A stretch of 64,000 nt of DNA, taken from Rhodonellum sp041748555 (lineage in GTDB: Bacteria > Bacteroidota > Bacteroidia > Cytophagales > Cyclobacteriaceae). The notes under the pieces are model-generated. The model had not been told where the DNA came from. It saw only the letters and a list, made by a program, of their open reading frames with translations, and ran no database searches. The stretch is taken from positions 1 through 64,000 of the forward strand of contig JBGTDA010000099.1 in assembly GCA_041748555.1 (NCBI GenBank), in the 5' to 3' direction. The stretch's first letter is position 1, and the number at the start of each line of letters is the position of its first letter. Both the position numbers and the translations under genes were made by a program. Shown piece by piece: positions 53,618 to 62,248 of the stretch.

Positions 53618-54820
53618 TTAAGCGATTTCGTTTTTCTTCAGGTGAGAGACGGATTTTCTGTTTACAGAATTGGCTTTGGATAATTCCAAAGGTAATTTTG
53701 AAGTTTTTGACTTTTTCTTTTTTCTGCCATACCAAATAAGAAATCCCGAAATAGGTAAGGAGGCAACCGTCAGGCTTATCAGGAAGGCCAGAATCTTTCC
53801 GGGCAATCCCAAAATACTGCCGACATGAATATCATAATTCATCCGCATCAGCAATTCAGCATTGGACGACTCCTCAAATCTGTTCCAGATATGATCAACC
53901 GGCATCTCCTCAAGGCTGTATTGATCAAAATAGCGATAATCTATCTTCCAATAAGTGGATGCATCCGGATTTGCATTTGCTGCAATAGCCCCATGCTCGG
54001 TTTCGGGTGGATGTACTTCTATCCATTCGGCTTGCGGATATGCTTTCACCATCTTGAGATAAACCCGGTCCAACGCGGAAAGATCTGAATGATTAACAAA
54101 TGTGTGATCAGACATCGGCGCATAGTAATCGACATATTTCTCTCCACCGGAGGTGACAGAAAAAACCCCATCTCTAAACCACTGAAATCCCCAGATCAAA
54201 CCGGTAAATACCAGCACAATTGCTAACCAGGAGACATAAAAACCAAGTACGCTGTGCAGGTCATAATTTTTCCTTTTCCGGCTTCCGTCCGTCTTTACCG
54301 CGAATTTTTTTCTTAATCCGATCTTGTTTTTAGGCCACCAAAGAATTATCCCTGAGATCAGCAGCACAAAGAAAACCAGAGATGCTGAAGCCACCACAGG
54401 TTGACCGATTTCCGGAGGCAGCCAAAGATAAAAATGCCCATCCAATACAATTCTGAAAAAATCCGCATACTCATCCTTCACCTTAAGCACCTCTCCTGTA
54501 TAAGGATTGAGGTACACAAAGTAATAATAGTGTTCCTCAAAACTAAAATAAATGGCATTTGCAGCTTCCTCAGCTCGGTGATACATGATGGAATGCAAAT
54601 GTTTGCCGGGAAGTTGTGCATCTGAAATCTGTTGGAGTGTGGAGGGTGGCAAAAAAGGTTTTTCCTGCTTTTCAACAAATCTGTAAGACTGGGTAAGATT
54701 CTGGATCTCCTCTTGAAAAGCATATATACAGCCTGTCAGGGCAATGATACATACCAATAGCCCGGAGATCAATCCGAGCCAAAGGTGTGAAAATCTGATT
54801 ATTTTTTTGAACCCGCTCAA
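53618..54820 (-). CDS. PepSY-associated transmembrane protein, siderophore-receptor partner
   Basis: An inner-membrane protein of about 400 residues with four membrane helices and a PepSY domain in the periplasmic part. It begins FKKIIRFSHLWLGLISGLLV, ALTGCIYAFQEEI; later HFYLWLPPEIGQPVVASASL, LHSVLGFYVSWLAIVLVFTG and a final helix ILAFLISLTVASLPISGFLIW. Proteins like this sit beside TonB siderophore receptors in many Gram-negatives and may reduce or release iron from the ferric siderophore; that role is not established. There is no ATG near the front; TTG 54820 starts two bases beyond the receptor stop, while ATG 54886 would overlap the receptor gene by 64 bases. Confidence 0.88.
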   Translation of the reverse strand: MSGFKKIIRFSHLWLGLISGLLVCIIALTGCIYAFQEEIQNLTQSYRFVEKQEKPFLPPSTLQQISDAQLPGKHLHSIMYHRAEEAANAIYFSFEEHYYYFVYLNPYTGEVLKVKDEYADFFRIVLDGHFYLWLPPEIGQPVVASASLVFFVLLISGIILWWPKNKIGLRKKFAVKTDGSRKRKNYDLHSVLGFYVSWLAIVLVFTGLIWGFQWFRDGVFSVTSGGEKYVDYYAPMSDHTFVNHSDLSALDRVYLKMVKAYPQAEWIEVHPPETEHGAIAANANPDASTYWKIDYRYFDQYSLEEMPVDHIWNRFEESSNAELLMRMNYDIHVGSILGLPGKILAFLISLTVASLPISGFLIWYGRKKKKSKTSKLPLELSKANSVNRKSVSHLKKNEIA

Positions 54821-54822
54821 GA

Positions 54823-57204
54823 TTAGAATTGATAGTTTAAGCTTAAGGATATATTTCTGAGATTTTGGGGAGTTACAGTTGACCATCCTGAATAATATTT
54901 CTGATTGGTCAGGTTATTTCCTTTTAGGATGATGCTGTATTGGTTTCCCCGATAATATACTGACCCGTTAAAAACCTGATAAGCAGGTAAAGTAAATGAT
55001 CCGATATTGGCCCGGTTAAGAGTTTTGTGCTCACTGGCAGTATTTCCTCCAAAACCGAATCCCAACCCTTTTAACAATCCGCTCTGAATGGCATAACTTG
55101 CCCAAAAATTTATGAGCTTCTCTGGACCTGCTTCTTCCGGCCGTAATCCCAGATAACCGTTTTCCGGATTGTCTTTGGTAACCTCACTTTTGTTGTCACT
55201 GTATCCTGCTACCAGATTCAAGCCGTTGATGGGATTTGCAATCAGACTGAATTCAAATCCTTTGCTTTCCACTTCACCTCCCTGAATGGTGTTGTTTACA
55301 TTTTCAGGATCTGCCATTACCCTGTTTTTCACATTGATATTATAATAGCTAGCTGTGGCAGAAATCCTGTTTTGATACAGATTGGTTTTGATTCCGAACT
55401 CGTATTGATTGGCATTTTCGGGTTCAAAAGTTTTTAATCTAGGATTGGAACCATCCAAATCACTTACTTCAGTGGGAGGTACATTGACAAATCCGTTCAG
55501 GTAATTGGCGAAAACAGAAACTTTATCTTTTATAGGCTGATACACAATTCCAAATTTGGGGGAAACGGATGTCTGGTTTTTCACTTCTTCCTGTACCCAA
55601 TACGCTGTGCTTCCACTGAATCTGTCAATTCTGATACTCGCCATTGCCGATAAGCTGGGGGTAAGATTGATTACATCGGAAACATATGCGCTCATTACTT
55701 CACTTTCGGCTGTGGAGTTTCCTTCAAAGCTTTCTGACAGCAGATTATCCACTCCTGCCTGTGTCAACACACCTGTATCTTCTCCATTGGATAAGGTTAC
55801 CTGACCGTTTGTAACCCAGCCTGTGCTGCTGTTAAGGATGTTGGATTTGAAGTAATCCACACCTATTACCATCCTGTTCCTCATATTTCCCAAGCTGAAA
55901 TCCCCAATAAAATTCTGTTGAATATCAGTTGTATTTGTTTCACCGTTTCTTTTGGAAATGTACCGGACAAAGGAGTCGCCATCGCTGAGATCCCACAAAT
56001 AATGATAATACCCGTTGGTTTTTGTATTGCTTCTGGACAAAACGGTTTGAGAAGTCCATGATTTGGATAGCTGATAAAGCGCTTGGGCCTGTAATCCAAA
56101 GGAAGGATTTTTAATGCTCAACTCATTGCTTGTAAATGAGTTTGTATAATTTCTATCAAAAACGGCAATATTGTCAAACGTTATTGGAGAATAGCGGCTT
56201 AAAAAGATCATTGGAGCATTGGAGGATTCCTTGGAAAGGAATTCCGTATTGACCAAAAAAGTGAGTTTATCATTTGCCTTGATTTTGAATGAAGGGGCGA
56301 TGAAAAGTGATCTATTAAAACCTGCATCTTGAAATGAATTTTCGGTATGATAGGCTGTATTCAGCCTCGCAAAAGTTTTATCGTTCAAGGGTACATTGAC
56401 ATCGGCGACAATTCTGCTCAGACTATTGCTGCCATTGATAAAGGTTAATTCACCTCCCAAAGATTCATAAGGTCTTTTGGTTGTAATATTGATCAAACCA
56501 CCATAGGAGATCATCGGGCTACCAAACAGTGTTCCTGAGGGGCCTTTGATTACATCTATGGATTCAATGTTCGCAGGATCCAAACCCCCGTTGTTTACGC
56601 TTGGCATCCCGTTTACCATTGTTGGTTGTACCGCAAAGCCTCTCATGGCATAATATTCTGCACCGTCACCGCCTCTTCCTGTAGATTCCCAAAGCCGGGT
56701 GATTCCGGTTGCGTTTTTAAGACCATCATTCAAGGTGGTTGCAACCTGCTCGGTAAGGAGACTTTTTGGTACCGAATTGTATACCTGTGGGTTTTCCAAA
56801 TCCTTTAAAGGAAACTTGGAAACAATAAATGCGCTGTCCCGGTAGAACTCGTTGATTCTGTATTCGCTCACGGTAATTTCCGCCAATTCAGTTGCACTTT
56901 CATTCAATATAAAATTCACCTGAAGCTTATTTCCCGGATCGAGTTCAACAGTTTTTTCCTGTGAGGCTAAACCCACAAGGCTAGCGAAAACAGTATATGT
57001 TCCAGGTTTTAAATTCAGGATTTCAAAATTTCCGCCTTTATCCGCAACATCACCTTTGGTAGTTCCTTTTATTCCGACATTTACAAATTCGGCTGCTTTG
57101 CCATCTGAAGTTGTCACTTTTCCAGAGATGGTACCGGTTTGGCCTATGGCACTCAAGGAGAAAAGTGTAAGCCAAGCTGTTACAATTGTAAATTTTAAGA
57201 TCAT
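54823..57204 (-). CDS. TonB-dependent siderophore receptor
   Basis: An outer-membrane receptor for ferric siderophores. From ATG 57204 it has 793 residues: signal peptide (ILKFTIVTAWLTLFSLSAIG), a carboxypeptidase-like beta domain (GTISGKVTTSDGKAAEFVNV), plug with LTEQVATTLNDGLKNATGIT, YYAMRGFAVQPTMVNGMPSV and IESIDVIKGPSGTLFGSPM, and a FhuA/FpvA-type barrel ending LRNISLSLNYQF. Another ATG nine codons upstream gives a less natural leader. A partner PepSY membrane gene follows within 2 bases. An AT-rich palindrome lies upstream (57241-57256) and may be its iron operator. Confidence 0.93.
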   Translation of the reverse strand: MILKFTIVTAWLTLFSLSAIGQTGTISGKVTTSDGKAAEFVNVGIKGTTKGDVADKGGNFEILNLKPGTYTVFASLVGLASQEKTVELDPGNKLQVNFILNESATELAEITVSEYRINEFYRDSAFIVSKFPLKDLENPQVYNSVPKSLLTEQVATTLNDGLKNATGITRLWESTGRGGDGAEYYAMRGFAVQPTMVNGMPSVNNGGLDPANIESIDVIKGPSGTLFGSPMISYGGLINITTKRPYESLGGELTFINGSNSLSRIVADVNVPLNDKTFARLNTAYHTENSFQDAGFNRSLFIAPSFKIKANDKLTFLVNTEFLSKESSNAPMIFLSRYSPITFDNIAVFDRNYTNSFTSNELSIKNPSFGLQAQALYQLSKSWTSQTVLSRSNTKTNGYYHYLWDLSDGDSFVRYISKRNGETNTTDIQQNFIGDFSLGNMRNRMVIGVDYFKSNILNSSTGWVTNGQVTLSNGEDTGVLTQAGVDNLLSESFEGNSTAESEVMSAYVSDVINLTPSLSAMASIRIDRFSGSTAYWVQEEVKNQTSVSPKFGIVYQPIKDKVSVFANYLNGFVNVPPTEVSDLDGSNPRLKTFEPENANQYEFGIKTNLYQNRISATASYYNINVKNRVMADPENVNNTIQGGEVESKGFEFSLIANPINGLNLVAGYSDNKSEVTKDNPENGYLGLRPEEAGPEKLINFWASYAIQSGLLKGLGFGFGGNTASEHKTLNRANIGSFTLPAYQVFNGSVYYRGNQYSIILKGNNLTNQKYYSGWSTVTPQNLRNISLSLNYQF

Positions 57205-57240
57205 ATTTTGAAATTCTGATTGATAAGCCAAAGCTACTAT

Positions 57241-57256
57241 TAAGATTAAATCTAAA
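57241..57256 (-). promoter_or_regulatory. Candidate iron-regulator operator upstream of the siderophore receptor
   Basis: On the plus strand TAAGATTAAATCTAAA contains the exact palindrome AGATTAAATCT (57243-57253). The right arm AATCTAAA recurs at 57275-57282. Half-sites TTTAGATT/AATCTAAA resemble operators of DtxR/MntR-type iron regulators as I remember them from Bacteroidota. Position 40-70 bases before the start fits an operator. No regulator gene is nearby. Confidence 0.35.
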
Positions 57257-57458
57257 CAAGAATTATTTATAATTAATCTAAAGAAATTAAACTAAATTCT
57301 TTGGTATGAATTTTTGTCTTTCTTGTACACTTATTTTGATCCGGAGATAAGGATTAAGACCTTATAAGAATCAGGCAACTAATCATTTTTCACACATCTT
57401 TTAGCATGAATGCCCAAAAAGGAATAAATTGGGTGGATAACCAATAAACCTCACTATT

Positions 57459-58604
57459 ATGAAAACCCCAGCGATCCTTCTTATCATTTTCCTGCTTTGT
57501 GCTGTTAGTTTTACATTTAAATCAGTTTCAGCACCCGAAAAAATATTAGGAAAAGAATCTCAATCACCTGAATCGGGGAGGTATCTGTATGTTGCGGTTC
57601 CGGGTATCCGGAATTACCTGGGTTATGGCGGCCATGGAATCCTGGTTTTTGATATGGATAATGAACACAAGTTTGTCAGGCGCATTAAAACCCAAGGGCT
57701 GCTATCCAACGGCGACCCGTCCAATGTCAAAGGCGTTGCGGTAAGCGTACAACTCAACAGTATTTATGTCAGCACACTTCAGTCCCTTCAGCGTATTGAT
57801 CTCACTACAGAGGAGATACTTTGGGAGAAAGCTTATGAGGGTGGGGCAGATAGGATGGCGATTTCCCCTGACGGAAAAACGATGTATCTTCCTTCTCTGG
57901 AAAACACCTTTTGGAATGTAGTGGATTGCGAAACGGGTGAAGTAATCAAGAAAATTGATGTCTACCGAAGAGCCCATAATACGCTCTATGGATCATCGGG
58001 AAAGCACGCTTATCTGGCTGATATTGCGTCCCCGTATTTGCATGTGACTGATACGGAGAATCATGAGGTCATAAGAAAAGTAGGACCTTTTGGGAATGGT
58101 GTTAGACCTTTTACCATCAACAGTACCGAAACCAGAGCTTACGTGAATATAGACAGTTTGCTGGGTTTTGAAGTAGGAGATATCCAAAGCGGAGATGTAC
58201 TTGCCAGAGTTGTGGTTCAGGGATGGGATATGGGCAAAGTCAGGCGGCACGGTAATCCCAGCCATGGAATTGGCCTGACCCCGGATGAAAAGGAATTATG
58301 GGTAAGTGACGGTTACAATATGCGGATGCATATTTTTAGCGCTGAACCTCCTTTTAGGCAGCTTACAACCATTTCTCTACAGGATATGCCGGGGTGGATT
58401 ACCTTCAGTCTGGATGGCAAATATGCTTATCCTTCCAGCGGAGAGGTGATTGATGTGGAAACAAGGGAAGTCCTGTCAAAGCTGAAAGATGAGTTCAATA
58501 ATTTTGTGGCAAGTGAAAAAATGGTTGAAATTCACTTTGGAAATCACAAAGCAGTGAAGGCGGGTGATCAGTTTGGTATTGGACGTGCCACCGAAACACC
58601 ATAA
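57459..58604 (+). CDS. Secreted YncE-like beta-propeller protein
   Basis: A 381-residue exported protein with a signal peptide (ILLIIFLLCAVSFTFKSVSA) and repeats typical of YVTN/YncE propellers: YLYVAVPGIRNYLGYGGHGI, KGVAVSVQLNSIYVSTLQSL, DRMAISPDGKTMYLPSLENT, HGIGLTPDEKELWVSDGYNM, WITFSLDGKYAYPSSGEVID. Such proteins usually bind a ligand or partner and have no catalysis. It is on the opposite strand to the siderophore receptor, with a shared upstream region, and is followed by a transglutaminase-like gene after 52 bases or so. The function is unknown. Confidence 0.85.
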   Translation: MKTPAILLIIFLLCAVSFTFKSVSAPEKILGKESQSPESGRYLYVAVPGIRNYLGYGGHGILVFDMDNEHKFVRRIKTQGLLSNGDPSNVKGVAVSVQLNSIYVSTLQSLQRIDLTTEEILWEKAYEGGADRMAISPDGKTMYLPSLENTFWNVVDCETGEVIKKIDVYRRAHNTLYGSSGKHAYLADIASPYLHVTDTENHEVIRKVGPFGNGVRPFTINSTETRAYVNIDSLLGFEVGDIQSGDVLARVVVQGWDMGKVRRHGNPSHGIGLTPDEKELWVSDGYNMRMHIFSAEPPFRQLTTISLQDMPGWITFSLDGKYAYPSSGEVIDVETREVLSKLKDEFNNFVASEKMVEIHFGNHKAVKAGDQFGIGRATETP

Positions 58605-58659
58605 TTGATTACCTTTGGCACTAAAAATAAATTTGTCTTTCTGAGTTTAGAAGGGATTG

Positions 58660-60054
58660 ATGGAGAAATTAAGAATGAAGATGCAAAACAACATACATAT
58701 AATAAAAATTTGTTTAATGGTTTGGGGACTTTTACTGGGAATTTCCGGATGTGATTCCGGAGGGACGGTTGAAGATAATAAAATAGTTGATCATGTAGCC
58801 AAGTTGGTCCCAAAGATTGCAATAGCTGAAATTGAAGCTGGAATCAAAGCCTATATCGATAAGGAAACGGAGTTGAATGATGGGTTTTTTCTGGTTAAAG
58901 ACAAGGAGAAAACATTGCGGTTGAAGCTGGTGCGTGTACATACTGAATATCTTTCTAATTTGGGACCTAACCGACATTTTGCCTGTGTTGATCTTGCTGA
59001 TGAAAAAGGCGATGTATATGATGTGGACTTCTTCTTGGAGGGACAACCCGGTTCCATGGATATCACCGAAACTTCTCTACATAAACTTAACGGTAAACCC
59101 TTTTATACCTGGAAGCAGGTCGTAGATAAATCCTGGCGGAGAGTGCCTGTAGAAAAAGCCACTTCTGATCTTTTGGGGGTAGTGGAAGGTGAGGATCAAT
59201 TTGAGTTTAGCTATGAAACTGAGCTGCCGGAAATAACCGAAGCTGCAAAAATGTGGGTTCCCATTGCCAAGACAGATCCCTACCAAACTGTTGAGCTGAT
59301 TTCCATGAAAGCACCGGGTAACCACAGGATTGTTGAAGATAAAGATTTTGATAACAATATCCTGTACATGGAGCTGGGACCTGAACACAGTGGTGAAAAG
59401 TTGGAGATTATTTATAAAGTAACCCGATTCGAAAAAGGACCCTATGATGCAGAATTACCAATAGAGGAAGCTTATTTGAGTTCAAATCTGCTAATGCCTG
59501 TAGGTGGTCGGTTCAGTGAGATTGCTATAGAAGCAATAGGCGAAAAGCGAAATGAAAGTAAGCTCATGCAGGCACGGGCGCTGTATGATTACATCATAGA
59601 CAATATGCGTTATATGAAATTCGGAAAGTATGGCAGCGGTGATTCTAATTTTGCCTGTGATTCCAAAACAGGAAACTGTACTGAATTCCACTCTTTCTTT
59701 ATTTCGCTGGCCAGATCGGTTGACATTCCTGCAAGATTTTCAATTGGGGCTTCTGTTCCTTCAGACAGAGATGAAGGAGGAATTGATGGATATCATTGCT
59801 GGGCAGAATTTTATGCCGAAGGAAAATGGTGGCCGGTGGATATCAGCGAAGGAAATAAATATACGGCGCTTGCCACGTATTATTTCGGAAGACATCCCGC
59901 AAACCGGATCGAGTTGAGCCAAGGACGTGATCTTATAGTGGAGCCGGGTCCGGCATCAGGACCGATAAATTTTTTAGCCATGCCAATTCTTGAAATTGGA
60001 GGGAAGTCTGCCTATCCTAAAACCCATTTTTCCTTCACAAGAAAAGCAGAATAA
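58660..60054 (+). CDS. Transglutaminase-like domain lipoprotein
   Basis: A 464-residue lipoprotein: leader IKICLMVWGLLLGISGC with lipobox. The N-terminal half is unassigned; the C-terminal third has the transglutaminase-like papain fold with Cys in SKTGNCTEFHSFFISLARSV, His in GIDGYHCWAEFYAEGKWWPV and Asp in PVDISEG, i.e. the full Cys-His-Asp triad in order. Members hydrolyse or transfer at peptide amides; the substrate here is unknown. ATG 58660 is preferred over the overlapping TTG 58657; ATGs at about 58675 and 58681 are further candidates. Confidence 0.87.
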   Translation: MEKLRMKMQNNIHIIKICLMVWGLLLGISGCDSGGTVEDNKIVDHVAKLVPKIAIAEIEAGIKAYIDKETELNDGFFLVKDKEKTLRLKLVRVHTEYLSNLGPNRHFACVDLADEKGDVYDVDFFLEGQPGSMDITETSLHKLNGKPFYTWKQVVDKSWRRVPVEKATSDLLGVVEGEDQFEFSYETELPEITEAAKMWVPIAKTDPYQTVELISMKAPGNHRIVEDKDFDNNILYMELGPEHSGEKLEIIYKVTRFEKGPYDAELPIEEAYLSSNLLMPVGGRFSEIAIEAIGEKRNESKLMQARALYDYIIDNMRYMKFGKYGSGDSNFACDSKTGNCTEFHSFFISLARSVDIPARFSIGASVPSDRDEGGIDGYHCWAEFYAEGKWWPVDISEGNKYTALATYYFGRHPANRIELSQGRDLIVEPGPASGPINFLAMPILEIGGKSAYPKTHFSFTRKAE

Positions 60055-60061
60055 GCCGTTA

Positions 60062-60115
60062 CAAAAAAATGTCCGAAAACCTGCAAAAATCCATTTCAGG
60101 TCTTCGGATATTTTT
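60062..60115. terminator. Bidirectional terminator between the transglutaminase-like and repeat-lipoprotein genes
   Basis: Stem 60072-60108: TCCGAA pairs with TTCGGA, then ACCTG with CAGGT around one A/C mismatch. A T run follows on the plus strand (60111-60115), and on the minus strand a run of seven T (60063-60069), so both convergent genes can end here. Confidence 0.75.
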
Positions 60116-60175
60116 ATAACAATAGCTAGTGGATTATATTATATTCTAATCCTGGATCAAATTTTTTTCATTTAC

Positions 60176-60409
60176 TTAATTATCCGGATGTTCGCCACCT
60201 GTAGAATCAGTTGGATGTTCTCCACCCGTTGTATCGGTAGGGTGTTCTGCACCTTCGGGATGCTCAACGGTACCTTCGGGGCTTTCAGTTTGTTCCGTAT
60301 CTTCTGATTCTGTTTTTTTGTTTCCACAAGAACTTAAGGAGGCAGAAAAAAGGAAACCTAAAGCAGCTAATGTAAAGGCAATGGTTTTTAATTTCTTTAG
60401 CAAAATCAT
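60176..60409 (-). CDS. Small lipoprotein with EHPTD repeats
   Basis: A 77-residue lipoprotein: leader TIAFTLAALGFLFSASLSSC, then a short acidic region and a tandem repeat: EHPEGA, EHPTDTTGG, EHPTDSTGG and EHPDN at the end. The DNA repeats with a period of about 27 bases. Mature protein is only about 50 residues of Pro/Gly/Thr/His/acid-rich sequence, probably flexible. It could be a surface tether or a metal-binding peptide through the repeated His; function unknown. Confidence 0.75.
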   Translation of the reverse strand: MILLKKLKTIAFTLAALGFLFSASLSSCGNKKTESEDTEQTESPEGTVEHPEGAEHPTDTTGGEHPTDSTGGEHPDN

Positions 60410-60852
60410 GGTGTATGGTTTTAATGTTGAAAATGAGTATATGAATAGTATTAATATTAATCAAAATTACTACAATATGCGAAGTCGCCACTGATTATAG
60501 GTCGTTATTTTTAAATTCCTTATACTCAGGGAAATAATTTCAATCAATATTGAAAATATGGCAATCTATTTTTCCGGCTGTTTTATGGGTTTTAAAACAT
60601 AAAAAACTTCCGATAGTGACCAACGTACTGACAGCTAAAAGACAAACACTGATTACCAAAATACCGGGTTTTGCTTTCTTTTTAAATAAGCATCAATAAG
60701 AAAAAAATTTTCAATTTCAAAACATCCTTAAAAAGTAGAAGAATTTCGCAAAACTTCTTCGAATCTTCCTGAATAAGTTTAAAAACCGGACAGCTTCCAT
60801 TTTAATTTTTTGCCTGCATATCTTCAACCTGTTCGGTTTCTACCAAAGCTCT
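60410..60852. other. Intergenic region, one possible membrane peptide remnant
   Basis: About 440 bases. On the minus strand, 60540-60659 could encode a 39-residue hydrophobic peptide (ISVCLLAVSTLVTIGSFLCF) from a TTG codon; the open frame upstream lacks ATG. No hairpin or RNA gene seen. Confidence 0.3.
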
Positions 60853-61269
60853 TTATTCCGGTTTGGAAAGCGGGAAACCTTTTTCCTTCCATTCGGCGAT
60901 ACCATTTTCCAAATGATAAATTTTCGTAAAACCGTTTTTTTGTAGGATTTCGGCTGCTTTTGAACTTCTGCCACCAACCTTGCAATACACATAAATATCC
61001 TTGTCTTTAGGCAGAAGATTGATCCTTTCCTCAAAATCGGCGTCATGTAAATTGATGTCAGTTGCAGTCGGTATGTAACCTTCTGCAACTTCTTCAGGGG
61101 TTCTTACATCCAAAGTTATCCCCTCTCCGGCTTCAACAAGTTCCCGAAACTGTTCAGCATCCAGATTCTTGATAAATGCCTCCTGGGATGTAGAATCGGG
61201 ATTTTCACAGGCCAAGAGGAAAACTGATGTGAGTAAGATTGCGCTGATTTGTTTTAGTAGATTTGACAT
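60853..61269 (-). CDS. Rhodanese-like domain lipoprotein
   Basis: A 138-residue exported lipoprotein (leader QISAILLTSVFLLAC, lipobox Cys about 21) with one rhodanese domain: ITLDVRTPEEVAEGYIPTAT, then DKDIYVYCKVGGRSSKAAEI with the active-site cysteine in YCKVGGRS, and GIAEWKEKGFPLSKPE. Single-domain periplasmic rhodanese proteins take part in sulfur transfer or cyanide/thiosulfate handling; substrate unknown. Usual size. Next upstream is the cupin pseudogene. Confidence 0.93.
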   Translation of the reverse strand: MSNLLKQISAILLTSVFLLACENPDSTSQEAFIKNLDAEQFRELVEAGEGITLDVRTPEEVAEGYIPTATDINLHDADFEERINLLPKDKDIYVYCKVGGRSSKAAEILQKNGFTKIYHLENGIAEWKEKGFPLSKPE

Positions 61270-61389
61270 TTTAAATCATTTTAAGAAAACTGAAAATACA
61301 TCCTAAAGATAGAATTTATTGTTTATTCCTCATCAGAAACAGAGATTGACATTATTTCTCTAAAAAAAAAGGATATCAACTTTATCCGG

Positions 61390-61814
61390 TCATTCCTGCT
61401 TTAAGGGATGACCTACGACTTCCATTCCGTTGTCAGAAAAAACTTTTGCAACCTGTTCTTATATTTTTCATCACCTACCTGAAAATAATATTCGCCTTCA
61501 ATGATTTTGAAAATCCCATCCCGGGAATGATGTACATGTAATGGCGTTCCTCTGTTGGGAGATAAACCAATTTGTTCGAAAACAGCGATCCTAAAATTGG
61601 TGCCTTTTCCTGAAACTTTAACATTCAGAATATTGGAATTCCCGCCTCAATGCTGAATGTGTCCATGAATTCTTCCTTCACCATCTTCAGCTTTAAAACC
61701 TTTCACATCTCCTTTAGGAGCACTTTGGTTCCTCGCAAAAGCATAAAGTGGAAAAGCCACCAAGCAGGTAATTAAAAATCTGCTTTTTTCATTTAAAGAG
61801 TTAAATCTGAGCAT
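61390..61814 (-). pseudogene. Broken cupin-domain gene (premature stop, internal deletion)
   Basis: Read from ATG 61814 the frame encodes a leader (FLITCLVAFPLYAFA), then KGFKAEDGEGRIHGHIQH, an in-frame TGA at residue 56, then GGNSNILNVKVSGKGTNFRI, VFEQIGLSPNRGTPLHVHHS and FKIIEGEYYFQVGDEKYK, an evident cupin motif 1 with HxH and the Glu. After that the frame changes: the last part only makes sense one frame over, as QVAKVFSDNGMEVVGHPLKQ, a typical cupin C-terminus ending at 61390. The second cupin motif is missing, so there was a deletion. The TGA may be a mutated tryptophan codon. The gene is surely inactive unless sequencing is wrong. Confidence 0.82.
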
Positions 61815-62248
61815 AAAAATTTTATCAATTCACATTTAAGTGACTGTTACAGTGTGTTTTACTATATAAGAGAAATAAAAATAAGTGACGTTTTTTCCCC
61901 GTTGTGAAATTTTACTCCCGGTATGGAAGTAGGTGAATGAATCCACATCTATACCGGTAGTGGTTATTGAATAGCCTGAAAATTGTTTTTCAAATGTTTC
62001 TGAACATCCTTCATATTGCCGGTATCGATTTTGATGTTTTATGGCTGATTCAAATTCAAATCTTTTTTATCCAAACCGGTAAGAATTCATTCCGGCAATT
62101 CATCAGATTTGATGTTTCAGGATATTCAGGTTATATACCTGATTTTAGTAATTGCCGATAAATGGTTCGCTATAATACTCTTTAAGTCGGATTTCACTTA
62201 ATCAAAAGGATTTGGAAGAGCTGATGATTTTCTAAAACAAAACCATAT
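61815..62248. other. Intergenic region between cupin pseudogene and ion channel
   Basis: About 430 bases between divergent genes. An 11-base palindrome ACTGTTACAGT lies at 61843-61853, ahead of the pseudogene start. A short plus open frame near 61967 and fragments on the minus strand are not convincing. The promoters of both flanking genes should be here. Confidence 0.35.

Noticed and set aside
60540..60659. 39-residue hydrophobic peptide on the minus strand
   Set aside because: Only TTG or ATT starts, no ribosome site, no family; could be a remnant.
61967..62161. Plus-strand open frame before the ion channel
   Set aside because: TTG start, phenylalanine/isoleucine-rich as expected from AT-rich DNA; no sign of translation.
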